From the NCBI GenBank assembly GCA_963781305.1, contig CAWAFL010000011.1:434001-498000 (forward strand): 64,000 nucleotides of DNA, given 5' to 3'. How positions within the stretch are numbered: position 1 is the stretch's first letter; every line of letters starts with the position of its first letter. A program made the translations under genes and the position numbers. Under the pieces are notes generated by a model that saw nothing but the letters and a program-made list of their open reading frames with translations, was not told where the DNA came from and searched no databases. Source of the DNA: DASXMT01 sp963781305 (GTDB taxonomy: Bacteria; Actinomycetota; Acidimicrobiia; Acidimicrobiales; RAAP-2). Of this stretch, positions 25,790 to 34,189 are shown one piece after another.

Positions 25790-27013
25790 ATGTCCAGCGC
25801 CAATGACAACGCTGAGTCGGATGACCGTGACGTCGTTTCCGGTCACCACGCATTTGCCCTGCTGGTGCAGAGGGTTGGCTGCCCCATTCGGGATACCGTG
25901 CCACCCCACGTCACGGTCGCCTCGGCCGATGCGATTCGGCACTTTGCTCGCGCTTACGGTGACGGAAATCCCCTGTATTCGGATCCCGTATATGCGATGG
26001 AGAGCCCGCGAGCGGGGCTGTGTGCACCTCCGCTCTTCGGATTGGCCACCGGCACGCCGCGGCCTCCTGCCGATCCTGAGGACGTGGTGGATATGGACCA
26101 AGTGCCTGGTGGAAGGGCACAGACCATCCTGCTCGACCGCTGGGCTCTGACCAGGCCGATCTGGGAGGGGACCCGGCTCAATCGGGACAAGGTTCTCCTC
26201 GATGCCGCCGTGGAGTCAGATTCCGGGGGACCGACCTGCGTCGTCACCGAACGGACCGTGTACTCGGCCGACGACGTGGTCTATGCGGTGCGTGACAGAA
26301 GCCGACGATTTCGCCTCGTCCCGGCGGCCAAACCTGCCGTGGTCCCCGTTCAACGGACCCAGTACGGCCCCGAGTACCTGGCCGACATCGAGCGGGCGTA
26401 CGACACCGAGTCCTGCCGAGGGGCGGAACCACTGCACATCGAAGATGTCTCCGTCGGTAATCACCTTGGCCCGTTGGTCAAGGGGCCCTTGACGGTGACC
26501 GATCTGGTCGAATACCGCTCGGGTGTCGGCCCCGGGCCGCTCGGCGGAGAAGCGCTTGCTCTGGCCCATGCCAATCGCCGGCAGAGGCCAGAGCTCTATG
26601 CCAGTGATGCCTGGGGGGTGCCCGACATCATCGAGCGGCGGCATTGGGATGAGAAGTTTGCCGAATCCCTCGGTCTGCTGAGCGCAACCGACTACTCGCA
26701 CACCCGGATGACCTGGTTCTCGCACTTGGTCACCAACTGGATGGGCGACGGTGGATGGCTGCGTGAGCTGTCCGGCGTCACCAACCTGGGCGCGAACTAT
26801 GTGGGGGACACCCACTGGTTGGAAGGTGAGGTCGTCGCCATCTCTGACCGGGGCCGTATCGGCGAGGTGGGACTGGCCCTGTCAGGCCGAAATCAGCGGA
26901 GTGAGCTGACGTGCCAGGCCGATGCGGTCGTCGTGTTGCCCAAGCGACCCGCAACTTCGGTGACCGAACAGGATCTTGAAGCATTGCCCGGAGACGCAGG
27001 GGTGGTGGTCTGA
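25790..27013 (+). CDS. FAS1-like dehydratase / MaoC-domain protein
   Basis: A 407-residue double hot-dog protein, beginning at ATG 25790 only 3 bp after the ATPase stop. N-terminal dehydratase-like domain: IRHFARAYGDGNPLYSD (about 50-66) is the hydratase-2 motif with Asp and the (A)PPLF turn. The C-terminal half (about 215-380) has a degenerate fold-like segment ending DYSHTRMTWFSHLVTNW. Such proteins in actinobacteria add water to enoyl-CoA esters, often large ring-type ones. It lies between the transporter and a luciferase-like oxidoreductase and probably acts on an intermediate made by the CoA ligases. Confidence 0.8.
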   Translation: MSSANDNAESDDRDVVSGHHAFALLVQRVGCPIRDTVPPHVTVASADAIRHFARAYGDGNPLYSDPVYAMESPRAGLCAPPLFGLATGTPRPPADPEDVVDMDQVPGGRAQTILLDRWALTRPIWEGTRLNRDKVLLDAAVESDSGGPTCVVTERTVYSADDVVYAVRDRSRRFRLVPAAKPAVVPVQRTQYGPEYLADIERAYDTESCRGAEPLHIEDVSVGNHLGPLVKGPLTVTDLVEYRSGVGPGPLGGEALALAHANRRQRPELYASDAWGVPDIIERRHWDEKFAESLGLLSATDYSHTRMTWFSHLVTNWMGDGGWLRELSGVTNLGANYVGDTHWLEGEVVAISDRGRIGEVGLALSGRNQRSELTCQADAVVVLPKRPATSVTEQDLEALPGDAGVVV

Positions 27014-27017
27014 CCCG

Positions 27018-27968
27018 ATGAAGCCCTTTGCCGACGGCTCGATTTCGTTTCGGTTGTACCCACACGCCTTGGGCCCGATCGAGGCCCTTGACGAGATGAA
27101 AGCGCAGGCCTCACTGGCGGTCGAATCGGGATTCGACGGGTTGATGGTCAGCGAGCGCCACGGGGGCATCGCCGGAAATGTGCCCAACCCGCTGCAGATC
27201 ACCGGTTGGCTGGCCTCGGGTATGGACCATGGATGGGTGGCCCCCTGTCCGGTGCTGGCCCTCTTTCGTGCCCCGGCGCTCATTGTCGAAGAGGTGGCGT
27301 GGCTCGCTGTCAACTATCCGGATCGCGTCGGGGTTGGCCTGGGCACAGGAGGAAACGAACTCGACTTCGAGCTCTTCGGGACGACCAAGGCCGATCTGGG
27401 CCGCCGCTTCGAGCCCGTGCTCAAGTTCGTGACGGAACACTTGTCGGGAACGGCCGACGACGATCTGTGCCGGGATCCGGCAGTCGCCCGATGTGTCGAG
27501 CACCCGATCCCGGTGCTCAGCGCGGCCATGAGCCCTGGGGCCGCCCGTCGTGCCGCCCGGTGCCAGGCGGGCATCATCGGAAGCTCCCTCATCTCCCTCG
27601 AGACCGAGCGGGATCTGAGCCAGGCCTACCGCTCGGCTGGAGGCACCGGTCCTGAGGTGCTGATCCGGTTCATATGGCTCGGAGACTTGCCCACGGATGC
27701 CGTCGATTCCAAGTTCAAGGAATACCAGAACACGTCGCGCTCACGGGGAGGGGCCATCTCGGGCGCAGCGGAGATCATTGCCAGCAAGGATCCCGAAGTC
27801 ATCGCCGAACGCCTGACCGAGGCCATGGGCTTCACCGGTCGGAATGCTCTGCACCTGCGGGTGCATGTCCCCGGGATTCCGCCCGAACAGATCCGCGACC
27901 AGATCCAGGCAGTGGGGGAGAGCGTGCTGCCGCTGGTCCGGCGAGAGCGTGCGAAGCCCAGTCAGTGA
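27018..27968 (+). CDS. LLM-class oxidoreductase (copy B)
   Basis: A 316-residue protein, paralogue of the one at 21.7 kb. ATG 27018 lies 4 bp after the dehydratase stop (TGACCCGATG); a longer frame to 26976 exists but starts inside the previous gene. Shared blocks: GSISFRLYPHALG, FDGLMVSERHGG, NPLQITGW, GVGLGTGGNELDF. Both keep the TIM-barrel flavin/F420-binding positions. Two paralogues in one array suggest either heteromeric function or two successive ring oxidations. It is followed by an SDR after 53 bp. Confidence 0.85.
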   Translation: MKPFADGSISFRLYPHALGPIEALDEMKAQASLAVESGFDGLMVSERHGGIAGNVPNPLQITGWLASGMDHGWVAPCPVLALFRAPALIVEEVAWLAVNYPDRVGVGLGTGGNELDFELFGTTKADLGRRFEPVLKFVTEHLSGTADDDLCRDPAVARCVEHPIPVLSAAMSPGAARRAARCQAGIIGSSLISLETERDLSQAYRSAGGTGPEVLIRFIWLGDLPTDAVDSKFKEYQNTSRSRGGAISGAAEIIASKDPEVIAERLTEAMGFTGRNALHLRVHVPGIPPEQIRDQIQAVGESVLPLVRRERAKPSQ

Positions 27969-28021
27969 AGGCCAGACAGGGCAGCGTGCGATTCGCTGCT
28001 CATGGACAAGGAGAGTGCACT

Positions 28022-28852
28022 ATGGACAGAACAAGGCGATTCGAGGGTCAGGTGGCCGTCATCACCGGGGTGTCTTCCCAGGGAATCGGTCACGCATGCG
28101 CCCTTCGCCTTGGGCGCGAGGGGGCATCGGTCGTCATCAACCGCCGAGGATCTGAAAAACTGGCCGAGACGGAGCGGGCCCTTCGGGACGAGGGCATATC
28201 CGTAGCCGCCGTTCCCGGTTCGCTGGAGGATGACGAGACACCACGGGCGCTCATCCGTACGGCGATCGAGCGTTTCGGGCGGGTCGACGCATTGGTCAAC
28301 GGCGTCGGGGGGTCACCCTATGTCGGTCCGGTGCTCTCGATGGGACGAGACGACTACCTGGGGACGATCACCCTCAACACGTGGGGAACGATCGCCCTTG
28401 TCCAAGAGGCAATGCGCCACGGACTCGCCGACGGAGGGGGATCCATCGTCAATATCTCGAGCGGAACGGTCCACAAGACCACGCCGACCATGTCGGCCTA
28501 CACCGCAGCCAAAGCCGCACTCAACGCCCTGACCCGCACCCTGGCCCGGGACCTCGGCCCTCGAGGCGTCCGGGTGAACGCGGTGGCGCCGGGGCTCACC
28601 CGGGTCGAAGGAAATGTGGCCATGTGGGAGGACGACGACGGTGCCGCCGCGGGCAAGAACCTTCTCCTGGGCCGGATCGGATACCCGGACGATCAAGCCG
28701 CGGCCGTGGCCTTCTTCTTGTCAGAGGAGGCGTCCTGGATCACCGGAGTGGTCCTCGATGTCGATGGGGGCAACCACTTGATGGGCGGGTGGAGCCCGAT
28801 GACGTCCGAGCCGGTCGGTGCCGGGAACGGGGCGACCGGGTCCTCGTCGTAG
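28022..28852 (+). CDS. SDR family oxidoreductase
   Basis: A 276-residue SDR starting at ATG 28022 with AAGGAGAG upstream. Seen are ITGVSSQGIG in the glycine-rich loop, NGVGG in place of NNAG, Ser in NISSGT, and YTAAK. C-terminal DVDGGNHLMGG is typical. The NRRGSEK stretch after the second strand carries two Arg, which suggests NADPH use, unlike the other SDR genes here. It precedes the amidohydrolase at 28.96 kb. Substrate unknown, but a hydroxyacyl-CoA or diol-dehydrogenase role fits. Confidence 0.9.
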   Translation: MDRTRRFEGQVAVITGVSSQGIGHACALRLGREGASVVINRRGSEKLAETERALRDEGISVAAVPGSLEDDETPRALIRTAIERFGRVDALVNGVGGSPYVGPVLSMGRDDYLGTITLNTWGTIALVQEAMRHGLADGGGSIVNISSGTVHKTTPTMSAYTAAKAALNALTRTLARDLGPRGVRVNAVAPGLTRVEGNVAMWEDDDGAAAGKNLLLGRIGYPDDQAAAVAFFLSEEASWITGVVLDVDGGNHLMGGWSPMTSEPVGAGNGATGSSS

Positions 28853-28958
28853 ACGTCACCATGAGATGGGTCAACCCATCGCGATCCCCACCACCGGAGG
28901 GTCGGGTCGATGCCCCCAGGATCGCAGTGGGTCCACCAAACAGAAAGGTCGAATTGCG

Positions 28959-30161
28959 ATGCAGTTGGAGTACCGGCTGATCGATGCCGACAACCACTAC
29001 TACGAGCCACGGGATGCCTTCACCCGGTTCATGGAACCTCGATATCGGGACCAAGCGGTCAGGGTCGAACGGTCAGCCGACGGGGCCGACCATATTTTCG
29101 TGGGCGACATGCCCTACAACTTCAATTTCACGGCCGCCGACGCGTTCGATCGTGTCGGACGCCCAGGGTCCCTTCGCCAGCGAATGAGGTTGATCAAGTC
29201 CGGTGACACCCTGGTCGATCGCGACCAGCTGGAAATGGACATGGCCCCGGAATTCACCGATCGCTCGGCCCGACTTCGGCTACTCGATGAGCAGGGCATC
29301 GAAGCGGCCATCATGCTTCCGTCCCTCGGTGTCGGGGTGGAACATTTCATGATGCACAACCCCGGCCAGCTCTACGCCAACCTCCGTGCCTTCAACCGCT
29401 GGCTGGACGAGGACTGGGGCCTCAACTTCCAGAACCGGATCTTCTCGCCCCCCCTGCTCAGTCTCATCGACTTGCCCATGGCCATAGCGGAATTGGAATG
29501 GTCCCTCGACCGTGGTGCTCGAGTGATCCACCTCCGGCCGGCGCCGATCCTGGGCCGGTCCCTTGCTGACCCCACCTTCGACCAGTTCTGGGCCCGAGTC
29601 GAGGAAGCCGGCGTCCTGGTCGTGTTCCACATCTCCAATTCCGGGTATAACGAGCTCATCTCGCCGGCCTGGGGGGAGCCGCCCAATCCTCCGGTGCAAG
29701 GGATGTCCGCCTGGCAATGGACTTGTTCGTACGGGGACCGGCCCATCATGGACACCATGGCCGCCCTGGTCCTGCACAACCTGTTCGGAAGGTTTCCGGG
29801 CATTCGGGTGGCCAGTATCGAGAACGGATCGTTGTGGGTCGACTACCTGTTGAGCGCCATGGACAAATACCGGGGCATGGGCCGCCACGGAAATTGGATC
29901 GGGGGGCCGGTGCTCGACCGACCAAGTCGGATCTTCAAGGAGCACGTCTATGTCTCGCCGTTCCATGAGGAGAATGTAGTGGCCCTGACCGAGATGATCG
30001 GTGTCGGACATGTCCTGTTCGGTTCGGACTACCCCCATACCGAGGGACTGGCCACACCGGCGGATTTCGCCGACCAGCTGGCGGGACTGAACCCGGTCGA
30101 TGTTCGATCGGTCATGAGAGAAAATACCGGACGCCTCTTGGGTATCAGCCCGACATCGTGA
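28959..30161 (+). CDS. Amidohydrolase-2 family protein (paralogue of 10232-11416)
   Basis: A 400-residue TIM-barrel enzyme from ATG 28959 (AGAAAGGTCG upstream). It has DADNHYYEP at residues 7-15, with D-x-H in the first metal site, and FGSDYPHTEGLATPADFAD near the C-terminus. Matching segments with the protein at 10.2 kb run from end to end, so these are paralogues, likely with similar chemistry. Its stop overlaps the following SDR by 4 bp (GTGA). Family chemistry includes non-oxidative decarboxylation and hydrolysis of C-C or C-N bonds with Zn or Mn. Confidence 0.9.
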   Translation: MQLEYRLIDADNHYYEPRDAFTRFMEPRYRDQAVRVERSADGADHIFVGDMPYNFNFTAADAFDRVGRPGSLRQRMRLIKSGDTLVDRDQLEMDMAPEFTDRSARLRLLDEQGIEAAIMLPSLGVGVEHFMMHNPGQLYANLRAFNRWLDEDWGLNFQNRIFSPPLLSLIDLPMAIAELEWSLDRGARVIHLRPAPILGRSLADPTFDQFWARVEEAGVLVVFHISNSGYNELISPAWGEPPNPPVQGMSAWQWTCSYGDRPIMDTMAALVLHNLFGRFPGIRVASIENGSLWVDYLLSAMDKYRGMGRHGNWIGGPVLDRPSRIFKEHVYVSPFHEENVVALTEMIGVGHVLFGSDYPHTEGLATPADFADQLAGLNPVDVRSVMRENTGRLLGISPTS

Positions 30162-30949
30162 CTGATCCGACCGCCACCCCGGGCCAGCGACCCGGCGATT
30201 TTGTCGGGCGCGTGGCCCTTATCACCGGAGCGGGGGCCGGGATCGGTCGCGCCGTGTGCCACCGTCTCGCCGCCGGAGGAGCCACGGTGATACCCACCGA
30301 CAAGCATGCGGGACGACTGCATGAAGTCGTCCGGGAGCTCAAGTCACAATGGCCGGCATCGGTGGGGGCACAGTTCGTGCTGGACATCGAACAGCGAGAC
30401 CAATTCGACACGGTGTTCGAAGCCATCGACGAGCGCCTGGGGGCGCTCCACATATACATCTGGAATGCGGCCCTGAACGTACAGCAACCCATCTTCGAAC
30501 ACGACCCCGATTTGTTCGACCGGATTCTCTACGCCAACGTCAACAACTGCTGGTACTCGTGCGTACTAGCCGTCGAACGGATGAAGCATGCCCACGGCGG
30601 GAGCATCGTCATGATCGGGTCCATCGCCCCCGACGTGGTGGCCACGGTCAGGGAGCCCCCCTACGCCATGTCCAAGGCGGCGGTCCGAGCCCTCATGCTG
30701 GGTATTGCCAAGGAGGCGGGCCCGTTCGGCATTCGCTGCAATGAGGTGGTGATGGGACTGGTGACCGGAACCAGATTTGCCGACAGCCGGCCGGAGCGAC
30801 TGGCTGAATTACAGGCCGAGGTGCCGCTGGGCCGACACGCCGCAGTTGACGACATCGCCGAGGCGGTGGCATTCCTGTCGTCGGAACGATCGGGGTTCAT
30901 CACCGGCGAGGTCCTGAATGTAAGCGGAGGGCTCTATCTGACGCTGTGA
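30158..30949 (+). CDS. SDR family oxidoreductase (paralogue of 9396-10211)
   Basis: A 263-residue SDR with GTG start overlapping the amidohydrolase stop. Motifs: VALITGAGAGIGRA, WNAALN in the NNAG position, Ser in IGSIAPD, and YAMSK. The C-terminus NVSGGLYLTL is the same type as in the SDR at 9.4 kb, which also neighbours an amidohydrolase. In the first case SDR comes before amidohydrolase; here it follows. The unusual NAALN/NSAAVN variant is shared by the two. The TDKH segment after the second strand supports NAD(H). Confidence 0.9.
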   Translation: MTDPTATPGQRPGDFVGRVALITGAGAGIGRAVCHRLAAGGATVIPTDKHAGRLHEVVRELKSQWPASVGAQFVLDIEQRDQFDTVFEAIDERLGALHIYIWNAALNVQQPIFEHDPDLFDRILYANVNNCWYSCVLAVERMKHAHGGSIVMIGSIAPDVVATVREPPYAMSKAAVRALMLGIAKEAGPFGIRCNEVVMGLVTGTRFADSRPERLAELQAEVPLGRHAAVDDIAEAVAFLSSERSGFITGEVLNVSGGLYLTL

Positions 30950-31027
30950 TGCCAATGGGCCGGGTGGTGGGCGGCCGAGAGACGGGGAAGGGCAGCGGCC
31001 CGAATGAGAGAAGAGGAGACAGTTGCC

Positions 31028-31912
31028 ATGGAGATGCAGCGGGAGGTCAGACTACTGGTCGACGGAGGATCGTTCTTCGAATGCCCACGATGGCACGAGG
31101 GCCGTTGGTGGGTGTCGGACTTTCACCGCCACTCGGTGTTCGCCGTTGGTCCTGATGGGCAGCACGAGGTGGCGATGACCGTGGATGCGCAGCCGGCAGG
31201 GCTGGGATGGTTGCCCGACGGATCGCTGTTGGTGGCCTCGATGAAGGATCACCGGCTGCTCCGGCAGTGGCCCGATGGCTCGGTGACCGAGCACGCCGAT
31301 CTCACTGGCCTCTGCCGCGGATATCTCAACGATATGGTCGTTGACGGTGAGGGGCGCGCCTATGTCGGGAACTTCGGCTATGCCGTAGCGGCAGGCGAGA
31401 GCCGGGCTGCCTGCCCGCTGGTTTGTGTGGATGTGGACGGCTCGGCCAGAACAGTGGGCGAGGACCTCCTCTTTCCCAATGGGACGGTGATAACAGACGA
31501 GGGCCGCACGCTGATCGTGGCCGAGACGATGGGCTGTCGACTGTCGGCGTTCGCCGTGCAGCCCGACGGTTCGCTCACCGATCGACGGATATGGGCGCAA
31601 CTGGCCCCGACCCCCGCACCGGATGCCGAGGTCCCGATCGGACCGGACGGATGCTGTCTCGATGCCGAGGGTCACCTCTGGGTTGCTGACGCCTTCGGCC
31701 GCCGGTGTCTGCGCATAGGGGAGGGAGGAGCGATCAGCGAGGAGATCACCATTCCCGGACAAGGCATATACGCCTGCATGCTGGGGGGCAGGGATGGCCA
31801 AACCCTCCTCATGTGCGTGGCACCAAACTTTGGGGAGGCAAACCGTCGAGAGGCACGAGACGCATCGCTATACACCACCGAGGTTGACGTTCCCCATGCG
31901 GGGCTCCCGTGA
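31028..31912 (+). CDS. SMP-30/gluconolactonase family protein
   Basis: A 294-residue six-bladed beta-propeller. ATG 31028 has GAGGAG nine bases upstream; ATG 31004 would add eight residues. The metal ligands of the family are recognisable: Glu in FFECPRWHEG (about 18-24), Asn in LFPNGTVITDEG and Asp in LWVADAFGRR. These enzymes hydrolyse lactones, needing Ca or Zn. It stands between SDR and carboxymuconolactone-decarboxylase-like genes, so a lactone intermediate in this pathway is a sensible inference. The protein has no signal peptide. Confidence 0.87.
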   Translation: MEMQREVRLLVDGGSFFECPRWHEGRWWVSDFHRHSVFAVGPDGQHEVAMTVDAQPAGLGWLPDGSLLVASMKDHRLLRQWPDGSVTEHADLTGLCRGYLNDMVVDGEGRAYVGNFGYAVAAGESRAACPLVCVDVDGSARTVGEDLLFPNGTVITDEGRTLIVAETMGCRLSAFAVQPDGSLTDRRIWAQLAPTPAPDAEVPIGPDGCCLDAEGHLWVADAFGRRCLRIGEGGAISEEITIPGQGIYACMLGGRDGQTLLMCVAPNFGEANRREARDASLYTTEVDVPHAGLP

Positions 31913-31958
31913 CGGCGACCCCGTACATCCCACGACGCCACCGGGACGGTGGTGCACC

Positions 31959-32516
31959 ATGACCTGGGTCGAGGAGCGCGACACTCGCGGCCCCCTCCTT
32001 CCCCTACGGGGCTCGAAGGACACCGATGGCGAAGTCCGCCGATTGTTGGAGAAATTCGAGGACCGGAACAACGCGCCGGACATCCTTCGAGTAGTGGCCA
32101 ACTCCAAGCGGGGGTTCCAGCTGTGGGTGAGGGCAATCGACGCCCTCATGTACCGATCCGAGCTCCCGGCGCCCGATCGGGAGGCGGCGGTGCTCCGGCT
32201 GGCGGCGTCGTGCCGATCCCGATACGAGTGGGTGGAGCATGAGCAGATTGCCAGGACGGTGGGACTGTCGGCCGAGGCCATCGAAGCCATCGCCGCCGTC
32301 GATGACCGCACGCCGATCCCGTTGCTCACCGAGTCCCAGAATCTGGTCATCACCATCGTGGACTCCACCCTCGATGCCGGGGGACCGGGCATCGACGACG
32401 AGCTCTGGAGCCGAGCCCGCGCCACGTGGGGGGACAGTGCCGCATTCGACCTGTTGTTCTGCATCGGATGGTGGGGGGGCATGGTCCCCTTGCTCATACG
32501 CATGTTCCGGCTCTAG
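31959..32516 (+). CDS. Carboxymuconolactone decarboxylase (AhpD-like) family protein
   Basis: A 185-residue all-helical protein from ATG 31959. It has the region CRSRYEWVEHEQIARTVGLS (about 89-108), which is the family pattern where a Cys-x-x-x-Y-E-W-x-x-H segment forms the active-site helix. The paired Cys of AhpD peroxidases (C-x-x-C) is missing, so a redox role is not supported; a decarboxylase or isomerase role is. It partners with the lactonase before it, as in ring-cleavage pathways of protocatechuate type, though the enzymes known there (PcaC, PcaD) are not otherwise present. Confidence 0.8.
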   Translation: MTWVEERDTRGPLLPLRGSKDTDGEVRRLLEKFEDRNNAPDILRVVANSKRGFQLWVRAIDALMYRSELPAPDREAAVLRLAASCRSRYEWVEHEQIARTVGLSAEAIEAIAAVDDRTPIPLLTESQNLVITIVDSTLDAGGPGIDDELWSRARATWGDSAAFDLLFCIGWWGGMVPLLIRMFRL

Positions 32517-32519
32517 GCC

Positions 32520-34118
32520 ATGACCATGGAACAGCATCCTCTGCCCGGGTACCCCGACTGCGGTTCCCTCGCCGACCTCCTCCATCAGTTGGCCGACCGG
32601 TACGGGGGCCGCCCGGCGCTGATCGACCGGGGGCGGACGTTCACGTTTGCCCAGTTCGACGAGGCCGTATCGGGTCTGGCCGCAGTCCTGCGGACACAGG
32701 CCGAGCCCCGGAGCCGGTGTGCCGTGCTCATGGACAACGTCTTCGAGCACTTGGTGGCGTGGTTTGCCGTTCTGCGGGCCGATCTCGTACTAGTCCCGGT
32801 GAACGTGAACCTGGCTGCGCCCGAGGTAGCCCATCAGCTGGAGGATGCCGAGGCGAGCACCGTGGCGGTATCCCCGACGCTGGTGCCACAGCTCGACCTC
32901 GCCCTTGCTGGCGATCCCCCCGCCATCCGGAGCGTCGTCGTGGTCCACTCCTGGCGAGAGGACCCGGGATCCGATCTCGCCCGGCCGGCGAGGGCTGCGA
33001 TGGTCGATGTGGAACCGGCGACCCTGGGCCCGGTGGACCATCATTTCGCAACAGCCCGCGGCGATCTGGCCCTGATCTGGTACACGTCGGGTACCACGGG
33101 TCATCCGAAAGGGGCGGCCCACACCCACGACTCATGCCTCAACGCCATTGCCGCGTGGGTGGCTGAGTGGGACTGGACACCAGAGGATCGCGGCCTCATC
33201 CGCAACCTGTATCACGTGGGCATGATGGCCACCGTCATCGCACCCCTGGCCGCAGGGGCCAGTCTCGTGTTCTCGGGCCCGTTCGTCATCGATCGCTATC
33301 TGAGCTACGTCGAAGAGCACAGGGTGACGATCCTTCGAACCTTTCCGGTGATGCTGGCGCTGATGGACAAGCGACCCGACCTTCTCCAACGCTTCGACCT
33401 CTCGTCGGTGCGCCACCTCGGCGTGGGCGGGTCGGGGATCGACGACGGACTCCTTCAACGCAGTCTCGAACGCTTCCCCCATGTGACCTGGGACTATTCG
33501 TGGTCACAGAGCGAGCTGAACAGCGGAGGCACGAACGTCTCGGGCGACGAGTGGCTCAAACGGCTGCACTCCTGCGGGCGACCCATTGGCTGCGTGAAGG
33601 CACTCTCCATCCAGTCGGAGGGGGGAACGATCCTGGCCCCGGGCGATGTCGGGGAGGTCTGCGTTCAGAGCACGACGGAGATGACCGGATACCTCCATAA
33701 CCAGTCGGCCACCAGCGAGGTGAAGAAGAACGGATGGCTCCACACCGGCGACCTCGGGTACCTCGACGGTGACGGCTACCTCTATCTGGTGTCCCGTCAG
33801 CGTGAGGTCATCATTCGCGGCGGTGAGAACGTCTATCCAGCGGAAATCGAAGCTGTGTTCATGGCCCGCACGGATGTGGAGGAGTGCGCCGCCGTTGGTA
33901 TCCCCGACTCGGTCATGGGGGAGGTGCCGGTAATTTTCGTGGTGCTGGCCCCTGGATCGAAGACCACCCTGGCTGAGCTCGAGGAGGTGTCGATCTCGAG
34001 CTTGGCCCGCTACAAGCGCCCGACCCGGATCGAGTTCATCGACGAAGTCCCCCGAAACGGGCTGGGCAAGGTGCAACGGACCATCCTGGCCGAGTCCGGG
34101 TCCCGGTACTCGAGGTGA
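32520..34118 (+). CDS. AMP-dependent acyl-CoA synthetase
   Basis: A 532-residue ANL enzyme from ATG 32520, 3 bp after the preceding stop. Phosphate loop YTSGTTGHPKG (188-198), WSQSELNSGG for the substrate region, HTGDLGYLDGDGYLYLVSR for the hinge, GGENVYPAEIE, and C-terminal PRNGLGKVQRTIL with the catalytic Lys. It forms an acyl-adenylate and then a CoA ester. Similarity to long-chain and aromatic acid ligases does not settle the substrate. It is a second ligase of this region, the other being divergent at 19.9-21.4 kb. Confidence 0.92.
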   Translation: MTMEQHPLPGYPDCGSLADLLHQLADRYGGRPALIDRGRTFTFAQFDEAVSGLAAVLRTQAEPRSRCAVLMDNVFEHLVAWFAVLRADLVLVPVNVNLAAPEVAHQLEDAEASTVAVSPTLVPQLDLALAGDPPAIRSVVVVHSWREDPGSDLARPARAAMVDVEPATLGPVDHHFATARGDLALIWYTSGTTGHPKGAAHTHDSCLNAIAAWVAEWDWTPEDRGLIRNLYHVGMMATVIAPLAAGASLVFSGPFVIDRYLSYVEEHRVTILRTFPVMLALMDKRPDLLQRFDLSSVRHLGVGGSGIDDGLLQRSLERFPHVTWDYSWSQSELNSGGTNVSGDEWLKRLHSCGRPIGCVKALSIQSEGGTILAPGDVGEVCVQSTTEMTGYLHNQSATSEVKKNGWLHTGDLGYLDGDGYLYLVSRQREVIIRGGENVYPAEIEAVFMARTDVEECAAVGIPDSVMGEVPVIFVVLAPGSKTTLAELEEVSISSLARYKRPTRIEFIDEVPRNGLGKVQRTILAESGSRYSR

Positions 34119-34189
34119 CTATCGCCGCCCGGCAGCCGGGGCGCAGTTGGGATGACTGCCCCGCTTCCGTGCTCAGGAACCAGGACTAG